From: CBDFHF01 sp965247565
GTDB lineage: Bacteria; Pseudomonadota; Gammaproteobacteria; Methylococcales; Methylomonadaceae
Length of the DNA: 64,000 nucleotides
Reading direction: 5' to 3'
Assembly (NCBI GenBank): GCA_965247565.1
Contig: CBDFHF010000003.1
Span: forward strand, 744,001 to 808,000
In this document: piece by piece, positions 52,816 through 62,355 of the stretch
Layout of the letters: the number at the start of each line of letters is the position of its first letter
Numbering within the stretch: position 1 is the first letter of the stretch
Made by a program: the position numbers and the translations under genes
Notes under the pieces: generated by a model
The model's input: only the letters and a program-made list of their open reading frames with translations
What the model was told of the DNA's origin: nothing
Databases searched by the model: none

Positions 52816-54054
52816 TTACTTTGCAGTTACTCGGACATCAATACGACGATTTTGTTGGCGACCCTCTTCGGTTTCATTGCTTGCAACCGGATGATCACTA
52901 CCAAACCCTTCAGCGTCCAGGCGAGCTGCATCGATACCCAGGGCGACTAATGCATTTTTAACTGCTGTTGCGCGTTCCGCAGACAAAGTCAAGTTAGCTT
53001 TTGCATCGCCGGTATTGTCAGTATAGCCGCCTATTTTTATGGTAACGGCCGGGAAAGCTTTTAATATTTCGGCAATATTGATTATTTGTGCATTGGATTC
53101 TGGTCTGAGCGAAGCCTTAGCCGTATCAAAGGTTATGCCGTCCATGGTAAACCAGGTGTCTTTATCAACTGCGAGGCTGGTATCCTCAATAAAGCCGATT
53201 AACTTGTTCTCTATACCTTCTTTTGCGGCTTTAATTGCAAAACCAGAACTCAGTGTTTTTTCGAAGAAATCACTTACTTTTTCAACAACAGGAGCAACAA
53301 CTTCAGGCACTGATACTGCAGGTGCCGCAGGTTGTTGGATACTTGCTTCGGGCGCTGTGGCAGTTTGCGGTGGCTTAAAGTATTTTAAGAAGCCCCAGCC
53401 TAAAGCAAATAGCAGTGGTAATAATAACCACGGCAACCAGCTAAAACCGCTTGATTCTTCTTCAACAACGCGTGATGAAGCCGCTGAAGCTGTTTTGCCT
53501 AAGTCGCTTAAACCCGCCATGCCAAGAATACTGCCCAATCCGGCAGGTAAGAAATTCTTCAAAAAACCGCTCTGGCTTGCCAGAAAGCTTGCTAACCCCG
53601 CAGCACTGGTAATTCCTTGTGCTTTAGCCGTTTTGCCAATGACGCCAAAAACCAATGGCATCAATAAGCCCAGTAGTGAATTCGACGAAGTTTTGCTGAT
53701 GCCACTTGCGTTTGCAACCAAATTGGCAACACCATCGACTTTATTTCCTAGTACGGAGCTCAACAATGTCGCACCGGTCGATAACAGCTTACTCGTGCCC
53801 TCTCCACCAGCAAATGCACCAACCAAATTAGTGAGAATGCCACCATCATGACCACCCTGGCTTAATAAATTAAAAATCGTACTCGCGCCCTGTGAATCGG
53901 CACTTTTATTCATCAAACCGGCTAGAATCGACGGGATAGCGCTGCCTAAAGCGGAAGTGGTGTTTTGGGGGGATTCACCCAAAAATCCCGCCAGCGTTGA
54001 AACGACATCATCCGAAACATTTTCTTTTATTAAATCTAATAAGTTAATTGACAT
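52816..54054 (-). CDS. DUF937 domain fused to an OmpA-like domain
   Basis: A 412-residue protein. The N-terminal 190 residues belong to the DUF937 family (MSINLLDLIKENVSDDVVSTLAG, and repeated GIL-L-G-A-Gly/Ala-rich helices). A single transmembrane segment lies about 207-228 (WLPWLLLPLLFALGWGFLKYF), then a Pro/Ala linker, and a C-terminal OmpA domain (about 295-412: GITFDTAKASLRPESN, GYTDNTGDAKANLTLSAERA, NRRIDVRV). There is no cleavable signal peptide, so DUF937 should be cytoplasmic and the OmpA domain periplasmic, reaching peptidoglycan. The function is unknown. Confidence 0.88.
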   Translation of the reverse strand: MSINLLDLIKENVSDDVVSTLAGFLGESPQNTTSALGSAIPSILAGLMNKSADSQGASTIFNLLSQGGHDGGILTNLVGAFAGGEGTSKLLSTGATLLSSVLGNKVDGVANLVANASGISKTSSNSLLGLLMPLVFGVIGKTAKAQGITSAAGLASFLASQSGFLKNFLPAGLGSILGMAGLSDLGKTASAASSRVVEEESSGFSWLPWLLLPLLFALGWGFLKYFKPPQTATAPEASIQQPAAPAVSVPEVVAPVVEKVSDFFEKTLSSGFAIKAAKEGIENKLIGFIEDTSLAVDKDTWFTMDGITFDTAKASLRPESNAQIINIAEILKAFPAVTIKIGGYTDNTGDAKANLTLSAERATAVKNALVALGIDAARLDAEGFGSDHPVASNETEEGRQQNRRIDVRVTAK

Positions 54055-54428
54055 GCAACTTCTCCTGATTAATTTTTAGGTTGACACATCTACTAGGCGT
54101 GTCGCCCAGTAATGTACCAGTTAGTTATTGGTTTGTTAATCAATATCGAGTAAAGAACAGTGGTGCTTAACTTGATTCATCCACTCAATTTCAACTTGAG
54201 TACAATCTACGATTTGGTGAAGAAATTTGGATGCTGTTAGCGCGCAAGATTTATAGGGCCGAAGTAAGCCGTGGTTTGGCAAGTTTTTCAGTGGTACAAA
54301 AAAATAGCCTTGTGTACAATAGCCTTTCAAAATCAACCCCCTTCAACAATATCGGCTATGCCGCCAACGCCAATTTTTGCTGTCCTCCAGGCACAATGTG
54401 CGCACATCATCATAAATAAGGAAATAAT
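54055..54428. other. Spacer upstream of the fused flavoprotein gene
   Basis: This 374-bp region holds the promoters of two divergent genes. A 62-codon plus-strand frame (54231-54419) ends 9 bp before the large gene with a Cys/His-rich tail, CCPPGTMCAHHHK. It could be a leader peptide or chance; it has no strong ribosome binding site. I list it only here. Confidence 0.4.
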
Positions 54429-57400
54429 ATGGAACACAATACGTTAAAACTAGGAATCGCCGGATTCACCTACTCTGACTTATATAACTCGGCACGATTG
54501 AAAGACTTATTAGAAGTTTTCGATGCTTCGGTTAAACACCATGATCATGAGCTTTTCAGCCAATATCTGGCTTACCGTCAAAGCCAGGGCGAAGGTCTTG
54601 GCGCAGAGGAAGTGTCTGATTTGTTAGTGCGAATGGGGCCTTATCTAGGAAAATTTGTTGCCACGCTTTTTAACGTTACTGAGCAACATCAAGAGCAAGC
54701 GGCCAAAATTAAGAACGAAATTGATACTATTTTTACGTATAAAAACGAAGTTGTTGAGAAACTGAGTTTAGCCTTTAAAGATGAAGATATTAACCAATGG
54801 GATGCGACTGCTATTGAAAGTCGATTTGAGTTATTGGTTAATGCAGGCTTTCCTGAAGCTAGCGAAAACAAAGACCCTGAGCACCGCATAGCCACTGTGG
54901 GGGCAACCATTGGTCTACTCTCCAAAAATTTCAAGTTGATCGCTAAAGGCAAAGACAGCGACTACGACAACGCCGAACAAATTGTCCAGGGTTTGCGCAA
55001 TAAATTGGCGGCGCACAACAAGGCTGCGACAGAGTTCAATGCAATCATTACGAATCATGATTCAGCCGAGTTTGTCGCCGGTTTGATGGATGTTGTTCAG
55101 CGTTGGAGTGCGCTTGCCCAACAAAACAAGGCGTTAACCGGCAAATGGCTGAGCTTTAAATTTCCAGAAAAGCGCGATTTTGAACAATTGGTTGAGCATG
55201 ATGTGGTTGATCATGGCGAATACAGTGCCTGGATGGGTCCGCAAAGTCATCGCCGTCGCCGTGACGGTTTTAAGTTGACCGATCCGCGCTATAACGAACG
55301 ACAAGTGTTATCTGAAGTTAATCATTGCATTTATTGCCATGAACGCGATACCGATTCCTGCTCCAAAGGTATGCGTAATAAAAAAACCAATACCTTTAAA
55401 GTCGATCCGCTAGGAGTAACGACTACTGGTTGTCCGCTGGATGAAAAAATTTCTGAAATGCATTTGGTTAAACGTCGCGGCGACAATATCGGCGCTTTAG
55501 CGATTATCATCATTGACAACCCAATGTGTCCCGGCACCGGTCATCGTATTTGTAACGAATGCATGAAAGGATGTATTTATCAAAAGACCGACCCGGTCAA
55601 CATCCCACAAATTGAAACCAATGTGCTAACCGACGTGTTGTTCATGCCTTACGGTTTTGAAATCTACAGTTTGTTGACGCGTTGGAATCCGCTTAACGTT
55701 AAACGCCCTTACATGCTGCCTTACAATGGCAAAAATGCCTTGGTAGTCGGCTTGGGGCCATCCGGCTACACCATGAGTCATTATTTGCTAAACGAAGGCT
55801 TTGGCGTAGCGGGCATTGACGCCTTAAAACTGGAGCCATTGCCCATTTCACTAACCGGCGACGAAAATAATCTACCCACGCCTATTGTTGATTTTAAAGA
55901 GCTCTACGAAGATTTGGATCAACGCATTCTGGCTGGTTTCGGTGGTGTTGCGGAATACGGTATTACTGTTCGTTGGGATAAAAATTTCCTAAAAGTCATT
56001 TATCTGACTTTACAAAGACGCGCCGCGTTTCAAGCTTATGGTGGTGTGCGTTTTGGTGGCACTATTACCATCGACGATGCTTGGGACATGGGTTTTGACC
56101 ATATTTGTATCGCCTCTGGTGCCGGTCAACCGACCATTATTAACTTAGAAAACAATTTGCTGCGCGGTATCCGCAAAGCATCCGATTTCCTAATGGGCTT
56201 GCAATTAACCGGTGCAGCCAAGTCCAAGTCATTAGCCAATTTACAAGTGCGTTTGCCTGCAGGTGTGATTGGTGGAGGCTTGACCGGAATTGATACTTGT
56301 ACCGAATTAATGGCTTACTATCCCATTCAAGTCGAAAAAGTCCTGACCCGTTACGAAAAGCTGGTCAGCATTCACGGAGAAGTAAAAGTTCGTGCTCGCT
56401 ACGATAAAGAAGAAACCATCATTCTTGACGAATTCTTAATACACGGAAAAGCCATTGTCGCTGAACGTCAGCGCGCTAAACAAGCTGGTGAGCAACCTAA
56501 TTTCCAACCGTTATTGCAAAGCTGGGGCGGTGTGACACTGTTCTACCGCAAAGGCATGAAAGATGCCCCCGCCTACCGGCAAAACCATGAAGAAATTAAC
56601 GAAGCCTTACAGGAAGGCATCGGCTTAGCGGAAGGCATGAGTCCGAAAGCGGCTATTCCGGATGAATACGGTCATCTTAAAGCGGTCGAATTTGAAAAAA
56701 TGACCTTGGTCGATGGTCGTTGGGTTAATGCTGGCAATACCGTGGTACCTTTGCGCAACCTATATATTGCCGCAGGCACTTCGCCCAATACCATTTATCA
56801 AAACGAATACCCTGAAACGTTTACTATGGATAAGCATTTCTTCCAACGCTACGAGCCGGAATGGAGTGGTGAGCAAGTTAGTCTGGTTGCTATGGCTGAC
56901 GAAGCAGCGCCTAAACTAGGCAAACCGGCGCCGTTAACATCGTATCAAAAAGACGGTAAATTTATCAGCTTCTATGGTGACAACCACCCGGTATACGCCG
57001 GCAACGTGGTCAAAGCCATGGCTAGCGCCAAGCATGGCTACCCTTATGTGGCTCAGCTGTTCGCCAAAGAATTAGCAGCGCTAAATCCAAGTGATCAGGG
57101 CAAGCGCGATGCGGATCTGAAAAAATTGTTCAAAAACCTGGATGAATCTTTTAAAGCGACTATTGTTGCCATCAACCGGTTAACACCGACCATTATAGAA
57201 GTGGTGGTTAAAGCGCCGTTGGCTGCTAAAAAATTCCATCCAGGCCAATTTTATCGGGTGCAAAATTTTGAGGCCTTAGCACCGATAGTCGAAGGTACTG
57301 CGTTAGTTTGCGAAGGTTTAGCGCTAACCGGCGCCGAAGTTAACAAGGAAAATGGCACCATTTCCCTAATTGCTTTGGAAATGGGCTCGTCATCACGACT

Positions 57401-58130
57401 CTGCGCCACCTGGAAAATCGGCGACCCGCTTATTATTATGGGTGTAACCGGCACGCCAACCGATATTCCAAGCGGTCAAACCGTGTTATTACTCGGAGGT
57501 GGTTTAGGTAATGCAGTGTTATTTTCTATTGGCAAAGCCCTGCGCGCTGCCGGTAATAAAGTCATTTATTTTGCCGGCTACAAATACACCCAGGACCGCT
57601 TCAAAGTTGAAGACGTTGAAGCTGCGGCTGATGTGGTAGTTTGGTCGGTTGATAAAGGTGAAAATGTGCAAGCCTTTACACCAACAAGACCGCAAGATAA
57701 ATCCTTTGTTGGCAATATCTTGGAATGTATGGTGGCTTATGCAACAGGCGAGTTAGGCGAACAAACGATTTCCCTGGCGGAAATCGATCACCTGATTGTT
57801 ATCGGCTCAGACCGTATGATGGCGGCAGTAAAAAGCGCTCGGTTCGATGTGTTAAAGCCGTATTTGAAAAAAGCCCATCACGCCGTTGGCTCAATCAACT
57901 CCCCGATGCAATGTATGATGAAGGGAATTTGTGCACAATGTCTATGCAAACATAAAGATGAAGCGACCGGTAAGGAGTACTTTGTGTATTCTTGTTACAA
58001 CCAAGACCAAGATTTAGATAAAGTCGACTTTCCGCATTTGAATGCACGCTTGAGACAAAATACGGTACAAGAAAAGCTATCTAACTTATGGCTGGATTAT
58101 TTATTAGAAAAACAAAACGAAACTGTTTAA
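54429..58130 (+). CDS. NfnAB-like fused FAD/Fe-S oxidoreductase
   Basis: A 1233-residue cytoplasmic protein. Residues 1-290 are a helical domain of unknown role. Cys 300, 303, 311, 335, 367, 375, 378 and 382 lie in a GltD/DPYD-like iron-sulfur region (CIYCHERDTDSC, RICNECMKGCIY). A FAD-binding GltD-like part follows, with VVGLGPSGYTMS at 438-449 and a second dinucleotide site (PAGVIGGGLTGIDTC). From about 925 a ferredoxin-NADP reductase/PyrK-like domain has HPGQFYRVQNF, LLLGGGLGNAVLF and a C-terminal cysteine cluster CMMKGICAQCLC. NfnB and NfnA carry these two halves as separate subunits. Whether it bifurcates electrons is unproven. Confidence 0.82.
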   Translation: MEHNTLKLGIAGFTYSDLYNSARLKDLLEVFDASVKHHDHELFSQYLAYRQSQGEGLGAEEVSDLLVRMGPYLGKFVATLFNVTEQHQEQAAKIKNEIDTIFTYKNEVVEKLSLAFKDEDINQWDATAIESRFELLVNAGFPEASENKDPEHRIATVGATIGLLSKNFKLIAKGKDSDYDNAEQIVQGLRNKLAAHNKAATEFNAIITNHDSAEFVAGLMDVVQRWSALAQQNKALTGKWLSFKFPEKRDFEQLVEHDVVDHGEYSAWMGPQSHRRRRDGFKLTDPRYNERQVLSEVNHCIYCHERDTDSCSKGMRNKKTNTFKVDPLGVTTTGCPLDEKISEMHLVKRRGDNIGALAIIIIDNPMCPGTGHRICNECMKGCIYQKTDPVNIPQIETNVLTDVLFMPYGFEIYSLLTRWNPLNVKRPYMLPYNGKNALVVGLGPSGYTMSHYLLNEGFGVAGIDALKLEPLPISLTGDENNLPTPIVDFKELYEDLDQRILAGFGGVAEYGITVRWDKNFLKVIYLTLQRRAAFQAYGGVRFGGTITIDDAWDMGFDHICIASGAGQPTIINLENNLLRGIRKASDFLMGLQLTGAAKSKSLANLQVRLPAGVIGGGLTGIDTCTELMAYYPIQVEKVLTRYEKLVSIHGEVKVRARYDKEETIILDEFLIHGKAIVAERQRAKQAGEQPNFQPLLQSWGGVTLFYRKGMKDAPAYRQNHEEINEALQEGIGLAEGMSPKAAIPDEYGHLKAVEFEKMTLVDGRWVNAGNTVVPLRNLYIAAGTSPNTIYQNEYPETFTMDKHFFQRYEPEWSGEQVSLVAMADEAAPKLGKPAPLTSYQKDGKFISFYGDNHPVYAGNVVKAMASAKHGYPYVAQLFAKELAALNPSDQGKRDADLKKLFKNLDESFKATIVAINRLTPTIIEVVVKAPLAAKKFHPGQFYRVQNFEALAPIVEGTALVCEGLALTGAEVNKENGTISLIALEMGSSSRLCATWKIGDPLIIMGVTGTPTDIPSGQTVLLLGGGLGNAVLFSIGKALRAAGNKVIYFAGYKYTQDRFKVEDVEAAADVVVWSVDKGENVQAFTPTRPQDKSFVGNILECMVAYATGELGEQTISLAEIDHLIVIGSDRMMAAVKSARFDVLKPYLKKAHHAVGSINSPMQCMMKGICAQCLCKHKDEATGKEYFVYSCYNQDQDLDKVDFPHLNARLRQNTVQEKLSNLWLDYLLEKQNETV

Positions 58131-58270
58131 GAGAGCATTGAACAAATTGGTTCGTTCGTGGTGATCTTGCTGAGCCATGAACGAATCAGCACATTTATCT
58201 AGGGGTTGCCACCTATCCAGAATACTCTGGTCTCAAGGAGATGTTGGAAGCTTTGGCTTAATTTTCAGGC

Positions 58271-59080
58271 TTACTGTAAAACAAATTTAAGTCCAATCAA
58301 CATTAATAGCGAAGCTAACACCGGTCGCAAATATTTCTCTGGAATTTTAGCGCTCAAATGACTACCAATCCAAATCCCGGGCAAAGAGCCGATAAGCAAA
58401 CTGCCTAACAAAACCACGTCGACATTTCCTAAGCTAAGATGGCCAATGCCAGCAACGGCAGTTAACGGAATGGCATGGGCTAAGTCGGTACCAACAATTT
58501 TTAAGGTTGTCATTTTTGGGTAGAGGAATAACAATGCAACCGTACCCAAAGCACCTGCGCCAACAGACGATAGGGTAACCAACACGCCCAGAACCGCTCC
58601 GATGAGAACCGTAGCCGGTATTTGCAAATGCTTAAATCTACCTGCATTTTTCGGATTGCTATGTTCATCATCAATAGGCGCAATGCTAGCGGCTCTCCGC
58701 AACAATATGCTGCGCACCAGTAGTGAGGAGGCCGTTAATATTAGCGCGATGCCTAACGTGAAAGTAATCGCACCAGTAGTTTCCTTGCCTACATCCATTA
58801 AATGTTTTAGCACATATAAAGTGATACCAGCCAAAGGCAAACTGCCCAACGCCAGCCAGCCAACAATTTTCCAGTCGACTGAGCCATGCTTGCCATGATG
58901 AACCCAAACACCGCCCGTTTTGGTAATAGCCGCAAATAGCAGATCAGTACCAACTGCCACTGCCGGTTTAAAACCAAATAGGAAAACCAGCAGTGGCGTC
59001 ATCAATGATCCGCCGCCCACGCCGGTAATGCCAACCAGCAATCCAACAGAAAATCCAGAAACAATATAGGCAAAATCCAT
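58271..59080 (-). CDS. TauE/SafE family anion permease
   Basis: A 269-residue membrane protein with about eight hydrophobic segments. The N-terminal SGFSVGLLVGITGVGGGSLMTPLL and mid-protein TLSSVGAGALGTVALLFLYP are the repeated glycine-rich motifs of the TauE/SafE family, which export sulfite, sulfoacetate or related anions. The substrate cannot be read from sequence. It converges on the fused flavoprotein gene. Confidence 0.9.
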   Translation of the reverse strand: MDFAYIVSGFSVGLLVGITGVGGGSLMTPLLVFLFGFKPAVAVGTDLLFAAITKTGGVWVHHGKHGSVDWKIVGWLALGSLPLAGITLYVLKHLMDVGKETTGAITFTLGIALILTASSLLVRSILLRRAASIAPIDDEHSNPKNAGRFKHLQIPATVLIGAVLGVLVTLSSVGAGALGTVALLFLYPKMTTLKIVGTDLAHAIPLTAVAGIGHLSLGNVDVVLLGSLLIGSLPGIWIGSHLSAKIPEKYLRPVLASLLMLIGLKFVLQ

Positions 59081-59281
59081 AAAGCGATCCTTGGTGAGGG
59101 TACGTTCAAAAAGGCCGCCACTATAGCAGTTAATTTACAAAGCTCTAATGACGAATTAGCATATCGTTATCTAATTTTGGCATGGTTAAGCAGCAAAAGT
59201 AACGTTGTTAAATAAGTAGCGCGTTTATAGTGGTACAAAGATGCTGAGGGTTAGCCCAGATGCGGATCAACAGATTGCACC

Positions 59282-59565
59282 AATGATGACATAGCGAAAA
59301 GTAAGCAGCGCTATAAGTGCAAGTCATGCGGATATGGACAAAGCACTGGAGTAGCTGCTACGGACAAAGCAGGATTCCCTACAGTTGTACGTTGAGGGCC
59401 TGGTTTCCATTCTAATGCATGGCCCTTGAAATGCAGCCATGTGGTTGTGTTCAACTGGATCAGGACGCCCAAGACACCCGACGAACGCTCTGGAATTCAA
59501 TCAAAAATAACGACATAACCGATCAAAAATCCCAAACTTATACGGTCGAGGGCTACAACAATCTC
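59282..59565 (+). pseudogene. Remnant of an IS1-family transposase
   Basis: The frame from 59282 to 59395 reads KSKQRYKCKSCGYGQ, the zinc-ribbon start of InsA-type proteins, then stops. Another frame holds RRTLWNSI and then KSQTYTVEGYNNL (to about 59565), like the C-terminal YTVEGYN of IS1-family transposases. The frames are broken and the middle is gone. No terminal repeats were identified, so this is an old relic. Confidence 0.65.
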
Positions 59566-59671
59566 TGCGGCGCTGCACCTCTATTTTTAAAAAACATATT
59601 ATTATCAATATTTTATGAATTTTTCAGAGGTAGTTCAGTAGCATTTATCCATGCTTAATAGCGAATACAAA

Positions 59672-59825
59672 TGTTGAGTACTATTTATCGTTGGAGCTCA
59701 CACAAGTGTAAATTCTATCGCTAATTTGTACCAAATGGCAATTTCTTAGCCATTTCTACAGCGCTAATCTGTATTAAAAACACGATTATTTTGTACCGAT
59801 TGTGAATTCTACTACTATTGTGTAC
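59672..59825 (+). mobile_element. Putative left end of a Tn7-like transposon with TnsB-site repeats
   Basis: A TGTTGA sequence at 59672 fits the TGT terminal bases of Tn7-like elements. Inside it three related repeats of about 25 bp run toward tnsA: 59707-59731, 59770-59796 and 59801-59825. The first and third each start TGT(A/G)AATTCTA, end TGTAC and share 19 of 25 bases; the middle shares the ATTTTGTAC end. Repeats of this kind are TnsB binding sites. The exact terminus cannot be proved without the right end. Confidence 0.65.
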
Positions 59826-59839
59826 TGGAGAGGTGCCAT

Positions 59840-60490
59840 ATGCCAGTTCGTAATATCCCAAAAAATTATCGTAACGTTACCGGAATTGCCGCCCATCGGA
59901 AAGCCGACGGTCTGGCTATGTTCGAATCAACCCTGGAAAGGGACTTTATTAGCTTGTTGGAATTTGACCCAGCCGTTGAATCTTTTGAGGTTCAGCCAGT
60001 GAAATTTGACTGGATAGATAACAATGGTAAGCCAAGAAAATATACCCCTGATGTTCTTGTTACTTATAACGTGAACGGGCATCAAAAAAGAATTTTATAT
60101 GAAGTTAAATACCGATCTGAACTGACTGAGAAATGGAACGAACTCAAGCAGAAGTTTCGAGCAGCTGTCCATTATGCTCGCTTGCAGGGTTGGCGTTTTA
60201 AGATAGTGACGGAAGTAGAAATCAGAACGCCCTTTTTGCAAAATGTAAAATTTTTAATCCCAGCTATGCGACAAGTGCCTGTTGAATCCCATATGGATTT
60301 GTTGTGCAACAAAATTCAACAATTACGGACGACTACTCCCAAGGAGCTTATTAGCGCTATATTCGAAGATGAATGGAATCAGGCGGGGATTTTATCAACA
60401 CTTTGGTATCTAATTGGCTCAAATCAAATTGGCGCAAATTTAGAAAGTAAACTGACCATGGCGAGCACACTTTGGAGCATAGAAGAATGA
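59840..60490 (+). CDS. tnsA: TnsA-like transposon endonuclease
   Basis: A 216-residue restriction-like nuclease that cuts the 5' ends of the element in Tn7-like transposition. The core residues are visible: FESTLERDFISLLEF (Glu33), YTPDVLV (Asp71) and LYEVK (Glu88, Lys90). The C-terminal half (about 100-216) would contact TnsC. It is shorter than Tn7 TnsA (273 residues). A good ribosome binding site (GGAGAGG) precedes the ATG. The stop overlaps the tnsB ATG (ATGA). Confidence 0.93.
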   Translation: MPVRNIPKNYRNVTGIAAHRKADGLAMFESTLERDFISLLEFDPAVESFEVQPVKFDWIDNNGKPRKYTPDVLVTYNVNGHQKRILYEVKYRSELTEKWNELKQKFRAAVHYARLQGWRFKIVTEVEIRTPFLQNVKFLIPAMRQVPVESHMDLLCNKIQQLRTTTPKELISAIFEDEWNQAGILSTLWYLIGSNQIGANLESKLTMASTLWSIEE

Positions 60491-62355
60491 GTTTGCCAGG
60501 AAAAATGCTGAAAATTGAACAGGGTGCAGCGGTTTTCTTTCGTCAAAAGCCTCATCATATTACACATGTAGTTGATTTGAATGAAGTACTAATTATCGAT
60601 GACGAAACGCAAAAAATTCTCCAAGTAAAAATCTCTGAATTAACAACGATACCGGCTGATGGTCCTGCCAAAGTCAAACAGGATTTGGTATTAGTGGAAG
60701 ATAAATCATGGGGTGTTGCAACCCAGCGATTTAACATCATAAAACCGCTGCTTGGTAAATCAGGGCGGAAACGCCAAGACGTGATTGATAGAGCAAAAGA
60801 GTTCAAGCTGCACGAGAATACAATTTATGGTTGGATTCGAGATTATGAAAATTCATTGTTATTGTCGGCGTTATTGCCTAAAAGTAGAAGCGATAAAGGC
60901 GAAAAACGGCTACCAGAAGAAGTGGAAGTCATAATGAAAAACACCATTGAAACTCAATACCTAAGCAAGCAACGGAAATCAAAACAAAAAGCTTGTTTAG
61001 AAATACATAAACTTTGCAAAAATGCCGGAATCACTCCGCCTCACAAAAATACTATATACAATCGAATCAAAGAGCTGGATGCTGAGTTCGTTATGTCTAA
61101 GCGCCACGGTAAAAAACAAGCGAATCAAGTCTATTCACCTATAGAAGGTAGCTTCCCCGATGCTAATTGGCCTTATGCCGTTATCCAAATAGACCATACA
61201 AAAATAGATATCATTTTGGTTGACGATCTTCACCGTAAACCAGTCGGTAGACCTTGGATTACATTAGCAATTGACGTATTTAGCCGCATGGTCGCTGGAT
61301 TTTATGTATCGTTCGATCCACCTGGCGCAATGTCAACTGGGCAATGCGTTACGAATACAATATTACCTAAGGATGCTTGGTTGGCTAAGCACAATATTCA
61401 TGGTGAATGGCATTGCTGGGGAATACCGGACATGCTGCATATGGACAATGCAAAAGAATTTCGTGGCACTATGCTAAAGAGAGCCTGTCAGGAATATGGC
61501 ATTGACATCGAGTGGCGACCAGTGGCTAGACCGCATTTTGGTGCGCATATTGAACGATTGATGGAAACATTCGGAACCGAAATACATGAATTACCAGGTA
61601 CTACTTTTTCAAACACGCAACAACGTGGTGATTACGACTCTGAAGGAAATGCGGCTATTACCCTGGCGGAATTTGAAGAATGGTTGGTGACATTTATTGT
61701 GAATGTTTACCACAAACGTTTTCATTCTGGAATTAATATGGCTCCTATAGAAAAATACCGGCAGGGTATCTTTGGCTCTAGTGAATCTCCTGGGCGAGGT
61801 TTGCCATCAAGGATGGTCGATGAAGAACGGTTAAGACTGGATTTAATGCCATATAAGGAGCGCACTATCCAAGACTATGGGGTTTTAATTGATAAAGTAC
61901 ATTATTATCACGATGTTGTTCGTCATTGGATAAATGCTCCCGATCCTCAAAAGCCCAAAGATAAAAGGAAATTCATGTTCAGGCGCAATCCAATGGATAT
62001 TAGTGTCATATGGTTTTTCGATCCTGAGTTACATTGTTATTACCAACTCCCATATCGGGACACATCATTACCGCCAATTAGTATTTGGGAGCTACGCCAG
62101 GCAACGCGTCTTGCAGAAGCCAATGGGCGCAAAAATATCGATGAGCGGGCAATTTTCGAAGCCTATGACCGAATGCGTGAAATTGAAGACCAAGCAAAAG
62201 CTAAAACTTCAGCGGTACGTCGCGCGGCTCAACGTCGAAAATCAAGCCAGGAATCGGTCAAAGCAAGCCCTATTTCACAGCAAGCACCGCCAGTAACAGT
62301 ACAAATTGAGGTTCCAGTGATTCTGCCATTTGAGGAAATGGATGACCTCACATGA
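60487..62355 (+). CDS. tnsB: TnsB-like DDE transposase
   Basis: A 622-residue Mu/Tn7-type integrase-fold transposase that joins transposon 3' ends to target DNA. The catalytic triad is visible: Asp236 in IQIDHTKIDI, Asp320 in LHMDNAKEF and Glu356 in PHFGAHIERLM. The N-terminal 150 residues include a helix-turn-helix (RQDVIDRAKEFKLHENTIYGWIRDYE) for end-repeat binding. The C-terminal 150 residues are the Mu-transposase C domain and a basic tail that contacts TnsC. The ATG at 60487 overlaps the tnsA stop, and the tnsC ATG overlaps this stop. Confidence 0.95.
   Translation: MSLPGKMLKIEQGAAVFFRQKPHHITHVVDLNEVLIIDDETQKILQVKISELTTIPADGPAKVKQDLVLVEDKSWGVATQRFNIIKPLLGKSGRKRQDVIDRAKEFKLHENTIYGWIRDYENSLLLSALLPKSRSDKGEKRLPEEVEVIMKNTIETQYLSKQRKSKQKACLEIHKLCKNAGITPPHKNTIYNRIKELDAEFVMSKRHGKKQANQVYSPIEGSFPDANWPYAVIQIDHTKIDIILVDDLHRKPVGRPWITLAIDVFSRMVAGFYVSFDPPGAMSTGQCVTNTILPKDAWLAKHNIHGEWHCWGIPDMLHMDNAKEFRGTMLKRACQEYGIDIEWRPVARPHFGAHIERLMETFGTEIHELPGTTFSNTQQRGDYDSEGNAAITLAEFEEWLVTFIVNVYHKRFHSGINMAPIEKYRQGIFGSSESPGRGLPSRMVDEERLRLDLMPYKERTIQDYGVLIDKVHYYHDVVRHWINAPDPQKPKDKRKFMFRRNPMDISVIWFFDPELHCYYQLPYRDTSLPPISIWELRQATRLAEANGRKNIDERAIFEAYDRMREIEDQAKAKTSAVRRAAQRRKSSQESVKASPISQQAPPVTVQIEVPVILPFEEMDDLT

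Larger units (their letters stand above)
59081..59839. other. Region with IS remnant and Tn7-like left end
   Basis: This 759-bp stretch has no intact gene. It contains a decayed IS1-type transposase remnant (about 59282-59565) and, from about 59672, the repeats of the left end of a Tn7-like transposon. The first 200 bp should hold the promoter of the leftward permease gene. Confidence 0.7.
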
